A program made the position numbers and the translations under genes. From Runella rosea (GTDB taxonomy: Bacteria; Bacteroidota; Bacteroidia; Cytophagales; Spirosomataceae), in NCBI RefSeq assembly GCF_003325355.1, contig NZ_CP030850.1:1054001-1118000 (forward strand): DNA of 64,000 bases, given 5' to 3'. The notes under the pieces are model-generated. The model saw only the letters and a program-made list of their open reading frames with translations, ran no database searches and was not told the origin of the DNA. Within the stretch, counting starts at the first letter, position 1. Each line of letters opens with the position of its first letter. Shown piece after piece: positions 24,345-32,931 of the stretch.

Positions 24345-25661
24345 CTAGACTGCGTCAGACAGACTTGTAAAGGTAAAATCGCGGATTTTGAGCGGAGGAA
24401 TCATGCTTCCGTTCACGCGGGCGGGCACGCCCATCGCTTCAAGGTTGTTGAGCATGATGATTGGGCTTTCGTTGAAACGGAAGTTTTTGACGGGGTATTT
24501 GATTTGTCCGTTTTCAATATAAAACGTCCCGTCGCGGGTAAGCCCGGTGTATAACAAGGTTTGGGGATCAACGGCACGGATATACCAGAATCGAGTCACC
24601 AAAATTCCCTTTTGGGTTCCTTTAATAAGGTCTGCTAGCGATTGCGTACCACCCGCCATAATGAACCCCTGCGGCGGAGCCACGGCTTTGACACCCTGTT
24701 TTTCGGCCCAATAACGCGAATACGCCATATTCTTAACCACGCCTTTGTCGACCCAAGTCACTTTTTCTTGCGGGCGACCGTCCAGTGAAAAACCTGCTTT
24801 GGGAATATCGATGTTGGTCGGGTCGGAATAAATAGTTACGCGCTCGTCGAAAAGCTTTTCTCCCAACCGCGTTCCGCCGCCTTTTTTGCTCAAAAAGCTG
24901 CGACCTTCGTCGGCATTACGGGCGTCGATGCTGCGCATCATGTTCTGAATCAAATCAAGGGCAGCGGTAGGCTCCAGAATGACGGTATATTTTCCAGGCT
25001 CAAGGGCTTTGGCCGACACCGAGGCCATGGCTTTTTGCATTGCAATCTCCGTCGATGCTTTGGCGTTAAGCTTGGCAGCATCATTAAAATCGCGGGAAAC
25101 GTATCCTGAACCCGTTCCATCTGCCGAACGAACGGTGACGGAAAAATCGACCGACGTGGATTTGTTGTAGCCAAAAAGGCCTTTGCTGTTGCCCATTGCA
25201 AAAAAATCAGTGGTATCTTCCAGATAACCCGCCGCTGTTAAATTCTTTTTACGACAAGGGTCGATGCTGTCAAATGCCACTTTTGCCCGGTATTCGGGGT
25301 TAATATCGGCTGTACTTTGCAAAAAAGTATTGCTTTCCAAATAGGTTTGCGGCCCTAGCATCGGCACATATTCGGGATTTTCGGGCGCTAATCGGGCAAT
25401 TTCTTCGGCCCTTCGCACCGTTTTTTCCAGCGATTTGTCATCAAACTCATTGATGGTCGATGTGCCCGAGCGTTTGCCATATACGGCCGTTACTGACAAA
25501 GACAAGTCGTACGACTCACCGCTGGTCGACACCGTATTACGGGCATAGCGGATGTTTCCTGTGCGGCTGCCCGTCAGGTTCACGCTCATTTCGTCGGCTT
25601 TTGAATAAGCCAACACTTTATCTATGATTTTTTTAGCTTCTTCTTTCGTTAAAATAGCCAT
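24345..25661 (-). CDS. TldE/PmbA-type partner of TldD, copy B
   Basis: The 438-residue paralogue of the copy A protein is strongly similar throughout (VNLTGSRTGNIRYARNTVSTSG, FDDKSLEKTVRRAEEIARLAPENPE, RDGTFYIENGQIKYPVKNFRFNESP). No zinc motif is present. It follows TldD copy B by 19 bp and ends before the perfect palindrome. The duplication includes both genes of the pair in the same order. Whether A and B subunits mix is unknown. Confidence 0.88.
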   Translation of the reverse strand: MAILTKEEAKKIIDKVLAYSKADEMSVNLTGSRTGNIRYARNTVSTSGESYDLSLSVTAVYGKRSGTSTINEFDDKSLEKTVRRAEEIARLAPENPEYVPMLGPQTYLESNTFLQSTADINPEYRAKVAFDSIDPCRKKNLTAAGYLEDTTDFFAMGNSKGLFGYNKSTSVDFSVTVRSADGTGSGYVSRDFNDAAKLNAKASTEIAMQKAMASVSAKALEPGKYTVILEPTAALDLIQNMMRSIDARNADEGRSFLSKKGGGTRLGEKLFDERVTIYSDPTNIDIPKAGFSLDGRPQEKVTWVDKGVVKNMAYSRYWAEKQGVKAVAPPQGFIMAGGTQSLADLIKGTQKGILVTRFWYIRAVDPQTLLYTGLTRDGTFYIENGQIKYPVKNFRFNESPIIMLNNLEAMGVPARVNGSMIPPLKIRDFTFTSLSDAV

Positions 25662-25680
25662 TGTTGATGTCGTGGTTTAA

Positions 25681-27327
25681 TTATCCGATTTTTCTGCCCG
25701 TATTGATGATATTCACGCCGTTAAAACGCGTTGTCGAACTTCCGTGCGAAACCGCACTCACCTGCGAAGGTTGCCCTTTGCCGTCAAAAAACGACCCGAA
25801 CGTACGATAATCATCCTTGTCACAAATCTGCACGCACGAATTCCAGAACTCTTGCGTGTTTGACTGGTAGGCTACATCATCCAGCATTCCCACGATTTCT
25901 CCGTTTTTGATTTCGTAGAAAAGTTGGCCACCAAACTGGAAGTTATAACGCTGTTGGTCAATCGAATACGAACCACGACCAATAATGTATATTCCTTTTT
26001 CAACGCCCTTAATCATTTCCTGAACGTTGAGTTTTTCTTTCCCGGGGCGCAGCGACACGTTGGGCATCCGCTGGAATTGTACCGAATTCCAGTTGTCGGC
26101 GTAGCAGCAACCGTGCGAGGCGTTTTCGCCCAAAATATTCACTTGGTCACGAATCGCCTGATAATTCACCAAAATACCGTCTTTAATCAAATCCCATTCC
26201 TTGCACGGAACGCCTTCGTCGTCGTAGCCAACGGTTCCTAAAGTGTAGGGTTGGGTTTTATCAGCCACGATATTGACCTGCTTGCTGCCATAATTGAAAC
26301 TCTTGGTTTTCCATTTGTCCAAAGTCGCAAAACTGGTTCCTGCGTAATTGGCTTCGTACCCCAACACGCGGTCCAGTTCAGTCGGGTGACCTACGGACTC
26401 GTGAATAGTCAATCCCAAGTGATTTGGATCCAGCACGAGGTCATACTTACCGGGCATGACCGACTTAGCGGTCATTTTTTCTTTGGCTTGTTTAGCCGCC
26501 ATGATGGCATCTTCAACCATATCGTACGAGTTGCGGTACCCGACCAGCCCATTCGGCCCCGCGATTTTTTCGCTGGCCAAACCGTCAAGATATTCGTAAC
26601 CCATACCCATCGGTGAACTGATGGCGTCACGACTTTTGAATTTACCCGCTTGTTTATCAACGGCCGTTACGGTAAAAGTTGGCCAAATACGGTGAATATC
26701 TTGGTCAATGTACGACCCGTCGGAGGAAGCAAAATATTTTTGTTCATTGACAAAAAACAGGTTGGAAGTGACAAAACCCGCGCCGTTTTTCATTGCCTCA
26801 CCGTTTACTTTCATCAACAGGTCAATCTTTTCCTGAACCGGAACCTCAAAGGCATTTTTCTTGATGGGCGTTTTCCACGTCACCTCCCCCACTCCTTTTT
26901 GCGGAGCCAACACGACCGGCTCGGTCTGGATTTTTGAATTCGCTTTTGCAATGGCTACGGCCGTTTCGGTACATTTGGCAATGCCCTCGTTGCTCACATC
27001 ACTCGTGGCGGCAAATCCCCAAGTTCCGTTGGCAATTACGCGAATTCCTACGCCGTACGATTCCGCATTAACGATATTCTGAACCCTGGTTTCACGGGTA
27101 AAGAGGTATTGTTGAAGATAACGGCCAATGCGAACATCGGTATAAGTTGCCCCTTTCGACTTGGCCACGTTGAGGGCCACATCGGCCATCTTTTTCTTAA
27201 TGGCCGCATCGACGGCAGGTTCGAGCAGCTGCTCAACGGGAACCACATTGCCCAAAACGGGAATGGATGCTCCCATCATAGCCCCCAAGCCCATGCTTGA
27301 CAACTGAATAAAATCCCTTCTTTTCAT
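25681..27327 (-). CDS. TldD-type metallopeptidase with Tat-like signal, copy B
   Basis: The 548-residue paralogue of copy A has HESVGH at 309-314 and the matching Tat-like start MKRRDFIQLSSMGLGAMM. The zinc-site neighbourhood LTIHESVGHPTELDRVLGYEANYAG and the C-terminal FDGKGQPSQVSAVSHGSSTTRFNG are conserved. It heads the upstream pair. A TAnnTTTG box (27412-27405, minus strand) lies about 78 bp before its start. Confidence 0.9.
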   Translation of the reverse strand: MKRRDFIQLSSMGLGAMMGASIPVLGNVVPVEQLLEPAVDAAIKKKMADVALNVAKSKGATYTDVRIGRYLQQYLFTRETRVQNIVNAESYGVGIRVIANGTWGFAATSDVSNEGIAKCTETAVAIAKANSKIQTEPVVLAPQKGVGEVTWKTPIKKNAFEVPVQEKIDLLMKVNGEAMKNGAGFVTSNLFFVNEQKYFASSDGSYIDQDIHRIWPTFTVTAVDKQAGKFKSRDAISSPMGMGYEYLDGLASEKIAGPNGLVGYRNSYDMVEDAIMAAKQAKEKMTAKSVMPGKYDLVLDPNHLGLTIHESVGHPTELDRVLGYEANYAGTSFATLDKWKTKSFNYGSKQVNIVADKTQPYTLGTVGYDDEGVPCKEWDLIKDGILVNYQAIRDQVNILGENASHGCCYADNWNSVQFQRMPNVSLRPGKEKLNVQEMIKGVEKGIYIIGRGSYSIDQQRYNFQFGGQLFYEIKNGEIVGMLDDVAYQSNTQEFWNSCVQICDKDDYRTFGSFFDGKGQPSQVSAVSHGSSTTRFNGVNIINTGRKIG

Positions 27328-27404
27328 GCTTGGTCTAGTTTTGATGAATAGTTGTAATCGGTTGAAGTGAAAAAACTTCTTACCATCGGTTAGAACGTAA
27401 CATT

Positions 27405-27412
27405 CAAAAATA
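27405..27412 (-). promoter_or_regulatory. TAnnTTTG -7 box upstream of TldD copy B
   Basis: On the minus strand the sequence reads TATTTTTG, a full match to the Bacteroidota -7 element. No clear -33 TTG is visible at the right distance, so this is moderate support only. Confidence 0.4.
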
Positions 27413-27503
27413 AGGAAATTATAAAACCAGCCTACTATTCCGCGACAAATTTGCTTTTTTAAGCGACGTTATCGAAAAGCCAATGCAAAGCGACAAAATT
27501 TTC

Positions 27504-27559
27504 GACGCTGAGTCCGCAGACGCGCAGTCCGCAGACGCGCAGTCCGCAGACTCAGCGTC
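27504..27559. repeat. 15-bp tandem repeat enclosed in an 11-bp hairpin
   Basis: The unit AGTCCGCAGACGCGC occurs twice in full (27511-27525, 27526-27540), followed by an 11-bp partial copy (27541-27551). Flanking GACGCTGAGTC (27504-27514) and GACTCAGCGTC (27549-27559) are reverse complements. It stands between the TldD copy B gene and the nucleotidyltransferase gene, with no coding evidence. Confidence 0.7.
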
Positions 27560-27570
27560 TCTACCTAAAA

Positions 27571-28161
27571 TTATCCATTTTGAAAGGCTTTGTAATCTTC
27601 AGGAGTATCCAAATCTATTCTTCCCGCCTCAAAAGTCACGAGGTACGCTTCGTCCAAATGATTCATTACAACGGGTTTCGCCCCTTTATCGCCCGTCAGG
27701 GTCAACAGTTCGTCAAACATTTTACGGTCAAACAAGGCAGGAACGCCAATCTGGTCGCCGTACTTACAAGCAACAATCGGCGGTTGTTTTTCTTCATAAA
27801 TTTCTACCATCCGCTCCAACAGCGACACCGACAGATAGGGCTGGTCGCACACCAAAATTAGTACGGCATCTACGTCTTTGTAAGTCATATACAAACCTGC
27901 CATTCCCATCTTCACCGACGACGACATCCCTTCAGCCCACATGGGGTTATCAATGACGGTCAGCGGCAGATTAATGATTTCGGGGACAATTTGAGCTTTA
28001 TTGGCCCCAATGACTAATACAACAGGATAACAATCAGTTGCCAAAGCTACTTCTGCCGTCCGACGCAGGAGGCTTTTCCCGTTAATGTCCAACAGTTGTT
28101 TAGGCGAGCCCATGCGCTTGGATTCGCCAGCCGCCAATAATATAATCCCAATCTTCTTCAA
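27571..28161 (-). CDS. MobA-like nucleotidyltransferase
   Basis: 196 residues from a TTG start (28161), which puts the start immediately before KKIGIILLAAGESKRMGSPKQLL, the NTP-binding motif of MobA-like transferases. The longer open frame from 28254 would run through the truA hairpin and is less likely. VLILVCDQPYLS carries the metal-binding Asp. The family includes molybdenum-cofactor cytidylyl/guanylyltransferases (MocA type) and related enzymes. No molybdenum-cofactor genes lie next to it, so the substrate is not settled. Confidence 0.82.
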   Translation of the reverse strand: MKKIGIILLAAGESKRMGSPKQLLDINGKSLLRRTAEVALATDCYPVVLVIGANKAQIVPEIINLPLTVIDNPMWAEGMSSSVKMGMAGLYMTYKDVDAVLILVCDQPYLSVSLLERMVEIYEEKQPPIVACKYGDQIGVPALFDRKMFDELLTLTGDKGAKPVVMNHLDEAYLVTFEAGRIDLDTPEDYKAFQNG

Positions 28162-28198
28162 ATGTATATGTACGTTAAAGTGTGTCAATTTTAAGAAC

Positions 28199-28225
28199 GT
28201 ATGCGAGGCATAGAGCCTCGCATAC
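28199..28225 (-). terminator. Hairpin directly after truA
   Basis: GTATGCGAGGC (28199-28209) and GCCTCGCATAC (28215-28225) are perfect reverse complements around a 5-base loop, 1 bp past the truA stop on the minus strand. It probably ends truA transcription. Confidence 0.65.
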
Positions 28226-28226
28226 A

Positions 28227-28982
28227 TTAAATATCGTCCATGATGGATGCCCAATCGTAGCCGACTTCTACCAAAAACAGCCCACAGGCAGGCGCTTGAG
28301 CTGCGGCATTTTTACGGTTCTTGGAAATAATCAACTGTTCAAAATCCGCGTACGACTTTTTTCGTTGCCCAATTTCCAACAAAGTACCCACAATGGCACG
28401 CACCATACCGCGCAAAAAACGATTGGCTTTGATATGAAATATCAGTCCCAAACGAGTTTTCTCCCAATAGGCGTGCTCAATGCTACACAAAAAGGTTTTG
28501 ACATCGGTATGGATTTTACTGAAACATTCAAAATCGGTGTATTGAAGCAATAATGCAGCGGCCTCATTCATTCGCTGAACATCCAACTCGGGTCGAAATA
28601 CGTGGGCTAAATCGGTAAGAAAGGCGTTTTTTTGAAAAATAATGCGGTATTCATAACAGCGGTGCGTAGCGGCAAACCGCGAATGCACATCGGGTCTGAC
28701 GGCCACAATTTTGGGAACGGCAATGTCTTTAGGCAAAAGACTATTCAGCCCCAACGCCACGCGGTCGGGAGCGGCAATGGGATTTTCTACGTCAAAGTGC
28801 GCAAATTGCTGCTCAGCATGGACGCCCGCATCGGTTCGACTACTGCCGATGATTTCAACAGGCTGACGCAGGATAATTGCCAACGCTCGCTCAAGTTCTT
28901 CTTGCACGGTATTGCCGTTGGGTTGCCGTTGCCAACCGTGATAATTTGTTCCTTTATAACTTACTTCTATAAAATAACGCAT
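28227..28982 (-). CDS. truA: tRNA pseudouridine synthase A
   Basis: It isomerises uridines 38-40 in the tRNA anticodon arm. 251 residues from ATG 28982; an in-frame TTG two codons upstream (28988) is also open. The catalytic Asp 51 lies in the signature SSRTDAGVHA. Further conserved segments are YFIEVSYKGTNYHGWQRQ at the start and FHIKANRFLRGMVRAIVGTLL near the end. A TAnnTTTG box lies immediately upstream, leaving almost no leader. Confidence 0.95.
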   Translation of the reverse strand: MRYFIEVSYKGTNYHGWQRQPNGNTVQEELERALAIILRQPVEIIGSSRTDAGVHAEQQFAHFDVENPIAAPDRVALGLNSLLPKDIAVPKIVAVRPDVHSRFAATHRCYEYRIIFQKNAFLTDLAHVFRPELDVQRMNEAAALLLQYTDFECFSKIHTDVKTFLCSIEHAYWEKTRLGLIFHIKANRFLRGMVRAIVGTLLEIGQRKKSYADFEQLIISKNRKNAAAQAPACGLFLVEVGYDWASIMDDI

Positions 28983-28985
28983 GTG

Positions 28986-28993
28986 CAAAGATA
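28986..28993 (-). promoter_or_regulatory. TAnnTTTG box abutting the truA start
   Basis: The minus strand reads TATCTTTG, then CAC and ATG. If this box is used, the RNA would begin at or next to the start codon. There is no convincing -33 TTG, so it could be chance. Confidence 0.35.
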
Positions 28994-29030
28994 ATTGCTA
29001 AAACAGATTGGCAGGGGTGAAAAGGAGGTA

Positions 29031-29064
29031 TTGTTTAAACTTTCAGAAAGTTGGCGTAACTTTG
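29031..29064 (+). promoter_or_regulatory. Promoter of the prolyl isomerase genes
   Basis: TTG at 29031-29033 and TAACTTTG at 29057-29064, separated by 23 bp, fit the Bacteroidota -33 / -7 pair. It lies 52 bp before the ATG at 29117. Confidence 0.5.
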
Positions 29065-29116
29065 CAAACTTCACAATAAATGAAGGCGCATTCCTGTTAA
29101 GATTTAAAAAGTTAAG

Positions 29117-31405
29117 ATGAAGTATCGTTTTTGGGGTTTTATTGGCGTATTTATAAGTATATGGGGGTGCAAAACGTCCAAACCGGCACCACAGGCTCCC
29201 CCAGAACCTGTGATTCTTTCTATAGGTGACCGGAAATTTACGACCGATGAATTCTTTCAATCTTTTACCAAAAACCAATTTTCGGACGATACGTCCAAAT
29301 CAACCAATATTAGAGAATACCTTCAGCTTTATACAAATTTAAAGTTGAAAGTAATCGCCGCCCAAAGTGCCGGCAAAGATACCACGGCGGAATTTCGGGA
29401 AGAAATGGCTTCTTTTCGGAAACAATTGGCCCAGCCCTACCTTTATGATAAAGTATTTGTGGAAAACCTCGTAGCGGAAGCTTACGAACGTTTGAAACAA
29501 GAAGTCAGCGCTTCACATATTTTGTTCCCAGTATCTCCCGACGCCTCTCCCGAAGATACCTTATCAGCCTACCGGGCAGCCATTGCGCTGCGTAGCCGAA
29601 TCATCCAACAAGAAATTACGTTTGAGGATGCCGCAACTCGTTTTTCAAAGGATGCCTTATCCAGCCCTAAAGGGGGAAATTTAGGGTATTTCACCGTATT
29701 TCAGACAGTTTATCCTTTTGAAAACGCCGCTTACTCCGCACCCATTGGAAAGATAACGGACCCCGTACGAACGGGCGCAGGCTATCACTTAATCAAAGTG
29801 AATGACCGTCGCTCTTCACGAGGAAAGGTGCAGGTAGCCCATATTTTGGTACGTATCAGTTCCAATGCCACCTCTGAAGGAAAAGCCGCCGCCAAGGCCA
29901 AAATAGAAAAAGCCCACAGTTTATTGCAACAAGAAGCTTGGGAAGTGGTTTGTCGTGACTATTCCGACGAGCCCACCACCAAAGATAACGGAGGCATCCT
30001 TCATGAATTCGGTACAGGAGCCATGACGCCTGCTTTTGAAGAAGTGGCATTCTCTCTTAAACGCGTCGGCGATATTTCACCGCCTTTTTTAAGCAACTAC
30101 GGTTGGCACATTGTTAAATTGATTAATCGTAAGCCCATCGAATCATTCACCGAATTAGCCCCGCAACTTCGGCAAAAAGTAACCACCGATTCGCGCGGCG
30201 AGCTCATTCGGGAGGCATTAATCACCAAACTGCGTGCGTCGTCCAAAATGACGGAAATTGCCCCTATCAAAGCGGCAGCCATGGCCCAACTTGACACATC
30301 CCTGCTAAGAGGCAAATGGAAGTTCAAAACACCGCTCAACGCTTCGATTGAAAATAAAACGCTGGTGCAAATTGAGAATCAGCCGTATAGCGTCAATCAT
30401 TTTTTTGAATACGTCTATAATCGTCAGCAACCCACCCCAGCGGGCACTTCGCTACCCCTCCTTGCCGAACGTTATTTTCGTCAGTTTGTAAATCAGAAAT
30501 TGGTCGAAACGGAAGAAGCAAATTTGGAAAAAAAGTATCCTGAATTTAGAGCATTAATGACCGAAATGCGCGACGGAGTCTTGTACACCCAAGCCATGGA
30601 AGCCAACGTATTGGAGCGCTCCTTGACCGACTCATTGGGCCAGAAACAATATTGGGAACAAAATAAAGCCAACTATCGCTACCCCGAGCGCGCTTTTGCT
30701 ACCCTCGCAGTCAGTGAAAGCGATTCGCTGTTAAAACGAGCCCATGAGGCGCTTGCTTCAAAGCCGTATCAGTTGCGAAGAAAGGGGACCGATTTGCTTT
30801 TCCCTTCTAAATCGACTGTCCTCAGTGTGAAACACCGGGAAGCCCTATTTGAAGTAGCATTGACCTTGCTCAATAATGAAAATTATTCGGTCGAAGTTTC
30901 CGCTTATGGCGATGCTGATGAACCAGATTCAGTTTCCACTATGCGCCTTCATAATGCCATTAAGGCGCTTACCAACAACAGTGTCTCCTTGACCAGAATC
31001 ATTGAGAAAGATTACGGCAAATTCAAACCAGTGGCCAATGCTTCTCGCAACCGCCGGGTAAGTTTTCAGTATTTCAGCACGTCAAAAAAAGACCTCGAAA
31101 AAGCCCTTAACGCCCTAAAACTGGGCAATATACTCATTACAGAAGGGGCTTTTGCCAAAGGAGCAAACCGCTTTGTGGATGCCGCCCGCTGGGAAGTTGG
31201 CGAGCAATTGGTGAGCGTCAACAAGGAAAAAGTATGGGTTTCTATTGCCAAAATCGAACCTGCCCGCCTCAAAACCTTCACTGAAGCGCGTGGGGCCGTG
31301 ATAAACGATTACCAAAAACAACTAGAACGCAATTGGCTTATGCAATTGCGCCAAAAGTTTGCCGTACAGATAAACGAAGAAGAATTACGTAACTTAGCAA
31401 AGTAA
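29117..31405 (+). CDS. Peptidylprolyl isomerase lipoprotein with OmpA-like segment
   Basis: The protein has 762 residues. A lipoprotein signal (FIGVFISIWGC, Cys 18) anchors it to a membrane. Two parvulin-type PpiC rotamase domains lie near 130-235 (SASHILFPVS, GGNLGYFTVF) and 238-345 (QVAHILVRIS, ILHEFGTGAMTPAFEEVAF). Near 560-655 a stretch LSVKHREALFEVALTLLNNE, VSAYGDADE and NRRVSFQYF resembles a degenerate OmpA C-terminal domain, an unusual insertion. It probably helps outer-membrane proteins fold, acting in the periplasm. It pairs with the SurA-like gene 58 bp downstream. Confidence 0.85.
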   Translation: MKYRFWGFIGVFISIWGCKTSKPAPQAPPEPVILSIGDRKFTTDEFFQSFTKNQFSDDTSKSTNIREYLQLYTNLKLKVIAAQSAGKDTTAEFREEMASFRKQLAQPYLYDKVFVENLVAEAYERLKQEVSASHILFPVSPDASPEDTLSAYRAAIALRSRIIQQEITFEDAATRFSKDALSSPKGGNLGYFTVFQTVYPFENAAYSAPIGKITDPVRTGAGYHLIKVNDRRSSRGKVQVAHILVRISSNATSEGKAAAKAKIEKAHSLLQQEAWEVVCRDYSDEPTTKDNGGILHEFGTGAMTPAFEEVAFSLKRVGDISPPFLSNYGWHIVKLINRKPIESFTELAPQLRQKVTTDSRGELIREALITKLRASSKMTEIAPIKAAAMAQLDTSLLRGKWKFKTPLNASIENKTLVQIENQPYSVNHFFEYVYNRQQPTPAGTSLPLLAERYFRQFVNQKLVETEEANLEKKYPEFRALMTEMRDGVLYTQAMEANVLERSLTDSLGQKQYWEQNKANYRYPERAFATLAVSESDSLLKRAHEALASKPYQLRRKGTDLLFPSKSTVLSVKHREALFEVALTLLNNENYSVEVSAYGDADEPDSVSTMRLHNAIKALTNNSVSLTRIIEKDYGKFKPVANASRNRRVSFQYFSTSKKDLEKALNALKLGNILITEGAFAKGANRFVDAARWEVGEQLVSVNKEKVWVSIAKIEPARLKTFTEARGAVINDYQKQLERNWLMQLRQKFAVQINEEELRNLAK

Positions 31406-31463
31406 AAAACGGCGTAAGTCCGTTTACAATAGAGAATCCGATTTTGAAGTAGCCTACCAAATT

Positions 31464-32858
31464 ATGAAAAGAACATTCATTCAAAACCCATCTTACCTCT
31501 CAGTTCTTCGCTCCACCTTGGCAACGCTCGTATTGGCGTGTATTGCCTTCATCGGCGCTCAGGCACAGGGAAAAAGTACCAGCCTCAACAAAGTGGTGGC
31601 GCGCGTTGACAACTACTACATACTGCGTTCTGAATTGGAGGAGTACATGATTCAGGCACAATCTCAGGCCCAGGGCCAACAAGCCCCTACCATGTGCCAG
31701 GCCTTAGAACGCTTGATTGTAAATAAAATGCTGTTGGCAAAAGCGGAGATAGACTCCGTTATTGTTGAAGACAAACAGATTGAAAGTCAGGTAGCGGCCC
31801 GGATGGACTACATGGCCAAGCGTTTTGGCTCGGAAAAAAACATCATTGAGGCCTACGGAAAGAGCATTGAAGCCCTTAAATATGAGTTGCGGGAGCCTAT
31901 CAAACAGGAAATGATAGCGGAAAAAATGCAAAGTAAAATTACGGAAGCCATCAAAGTGACCCCCAATGAAGTAAAAAAATTCTTCAACAGCATTCCCAAA
32001 GACAGCCTACCTTATATTCCCGCCGAAGTTGAAATCGGGCAGATTGTTCGTTATGCCAAAGTAACAAAAGCACAGAACGACGAATTACGTGCGCGTTTGC
32101 TCGATTATAAAGCCCGGGTAGAAAAAGGAGAAGATTTTACCTCATTGGCCTCTGCTTATTCAGAAGATTTAGGGTCAGCGCAACGGGGTGGAGATCTTGG
32201 TTTTGCCAAACGCGGCGATATGCTACCCGAATTTGAAGGAGCCTCCCTGAAACTCAAACCAAACGAACTATCGGAGCCTATTGAGACAGAATATGGTTTG
32301 CACTTGATTCAATTGCTCGAAACGCGAGGCGCTGAATACCACGCCCGCCATATTTTATTGCGCCCCGATTATAACCGCATGGACATGTCGGCCCCAAAAA
32401 AAGTATTGGATAGTCTCTACAATTTGATCAAAACTGATACGCTAAAGTTTGAAAAAGTAGCAAAAACGTGGTCTGAAGATAAAAGTACGGCCGATGCAGG
32501 CGGTTTGTTGAAAGACCAACAGTCGGGTTCTTCGCGCTTGCCACTAGATGCTTCGATGGACTATGGCCTGTTTATGATGCTCGACACTATGAAAGTTGGC
32601 ACGATAAGTGCGCCAATGAACTATCGGACGGACGACGGAAAAACCGCCATGCGAATCATCTATTACAAAAGCAAAGTGGAGCCGCATACGGCTAGTTTGA
32701 AAGACGATTTTGAGAAACTATCCAACATTGTTTTAGCTAATAAAAAAACAGAAGCGGTGGATAAGTGGTTTAAGAAAGCAATCGAAGATGTCTTTATTAA
32801 AGTAGACCCCGAGTTTCAGGGATGTAAAATGATGGGTATTAATCTGCAGGATAATTAG
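31464..32858 (+). CDS. SurA-like periplasmic peptidylprolyl isomerase
   Basis: The 464 residues have a signal peptide (LATLVLACIAFIGAQAQ), an N-terminal chaperone helix bundle (VVARVDNYYILRSELEEY and AMCQALERLIVNKMLLAKAE-like helices), and two parvulin domains near 185-285 (EIGQIVRYAKV, GGDLGFAKRGDMLPEFEG) and 290-395 (HARHILLRPDYNR, AGGLLKDQQSG). This is the domain order of E. coli SurA, which escorts beta-barrel proteins to the outer membrane. It lies between the other isomerase and the orphan MoxR gene. Confidence 0.92.
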   Translation: MKRTFIQNPSYLSVLRSTLATLVLACIAFIGAQAQGKSTSLNKVVARVDNYYILRSELEEYMIQAQSQAQGQQAPTMCQALERLIVNKMLLAKAEIDSVIVEDKQIESQVAARMDYMAKRFGSEKNIIEAYGKSIEALKYELREPIKQEMIAEKMQSKITEAIKVTPNEVKKFFNSIPKDSLPYIPAEVEIGQIVRYAKVTKAQNDELRARLLDYKARVEKGEDFTSLASAYSEDLGSAQRGGDLGFAKRGDMLPEFEGASLKLKPNELSEPIETEYGLHLIQLLETRGAEYHARHILLRPDYNRMDMSAPKKVLDSLYNLIKTDTLKFEKVAKTWSEDKSTADAGGLLKDQQSGSSRLPLDASMDYGLFMMLDTMKVGTISAPMNYRTDDGKTAMRIIYYKSKVEPHTASLKDDFEKLSNIVLANKKTEAVDKWFKKAIEDVFIKVDPEFQGCKMMGINLQDN

Positions 32859-32931
32859 CGGCGATTGTTTTTTTGCGGCAAACAGCTATATTCACAACAA
32901 CCATTTATAAACCACTAACCATAAACCTTAA

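Noticed and set aside
27504-27559. Possible CRISPR array
   Set aside because: The repeats are contiguous, with no spacers and fewer than three full copies.
27483-27956. Plus-strand frame of 157 codons
   Set aside because: Its start is inside the 15-bp tandem repeat and it is antisense to the nucleotidyltransferase gene.
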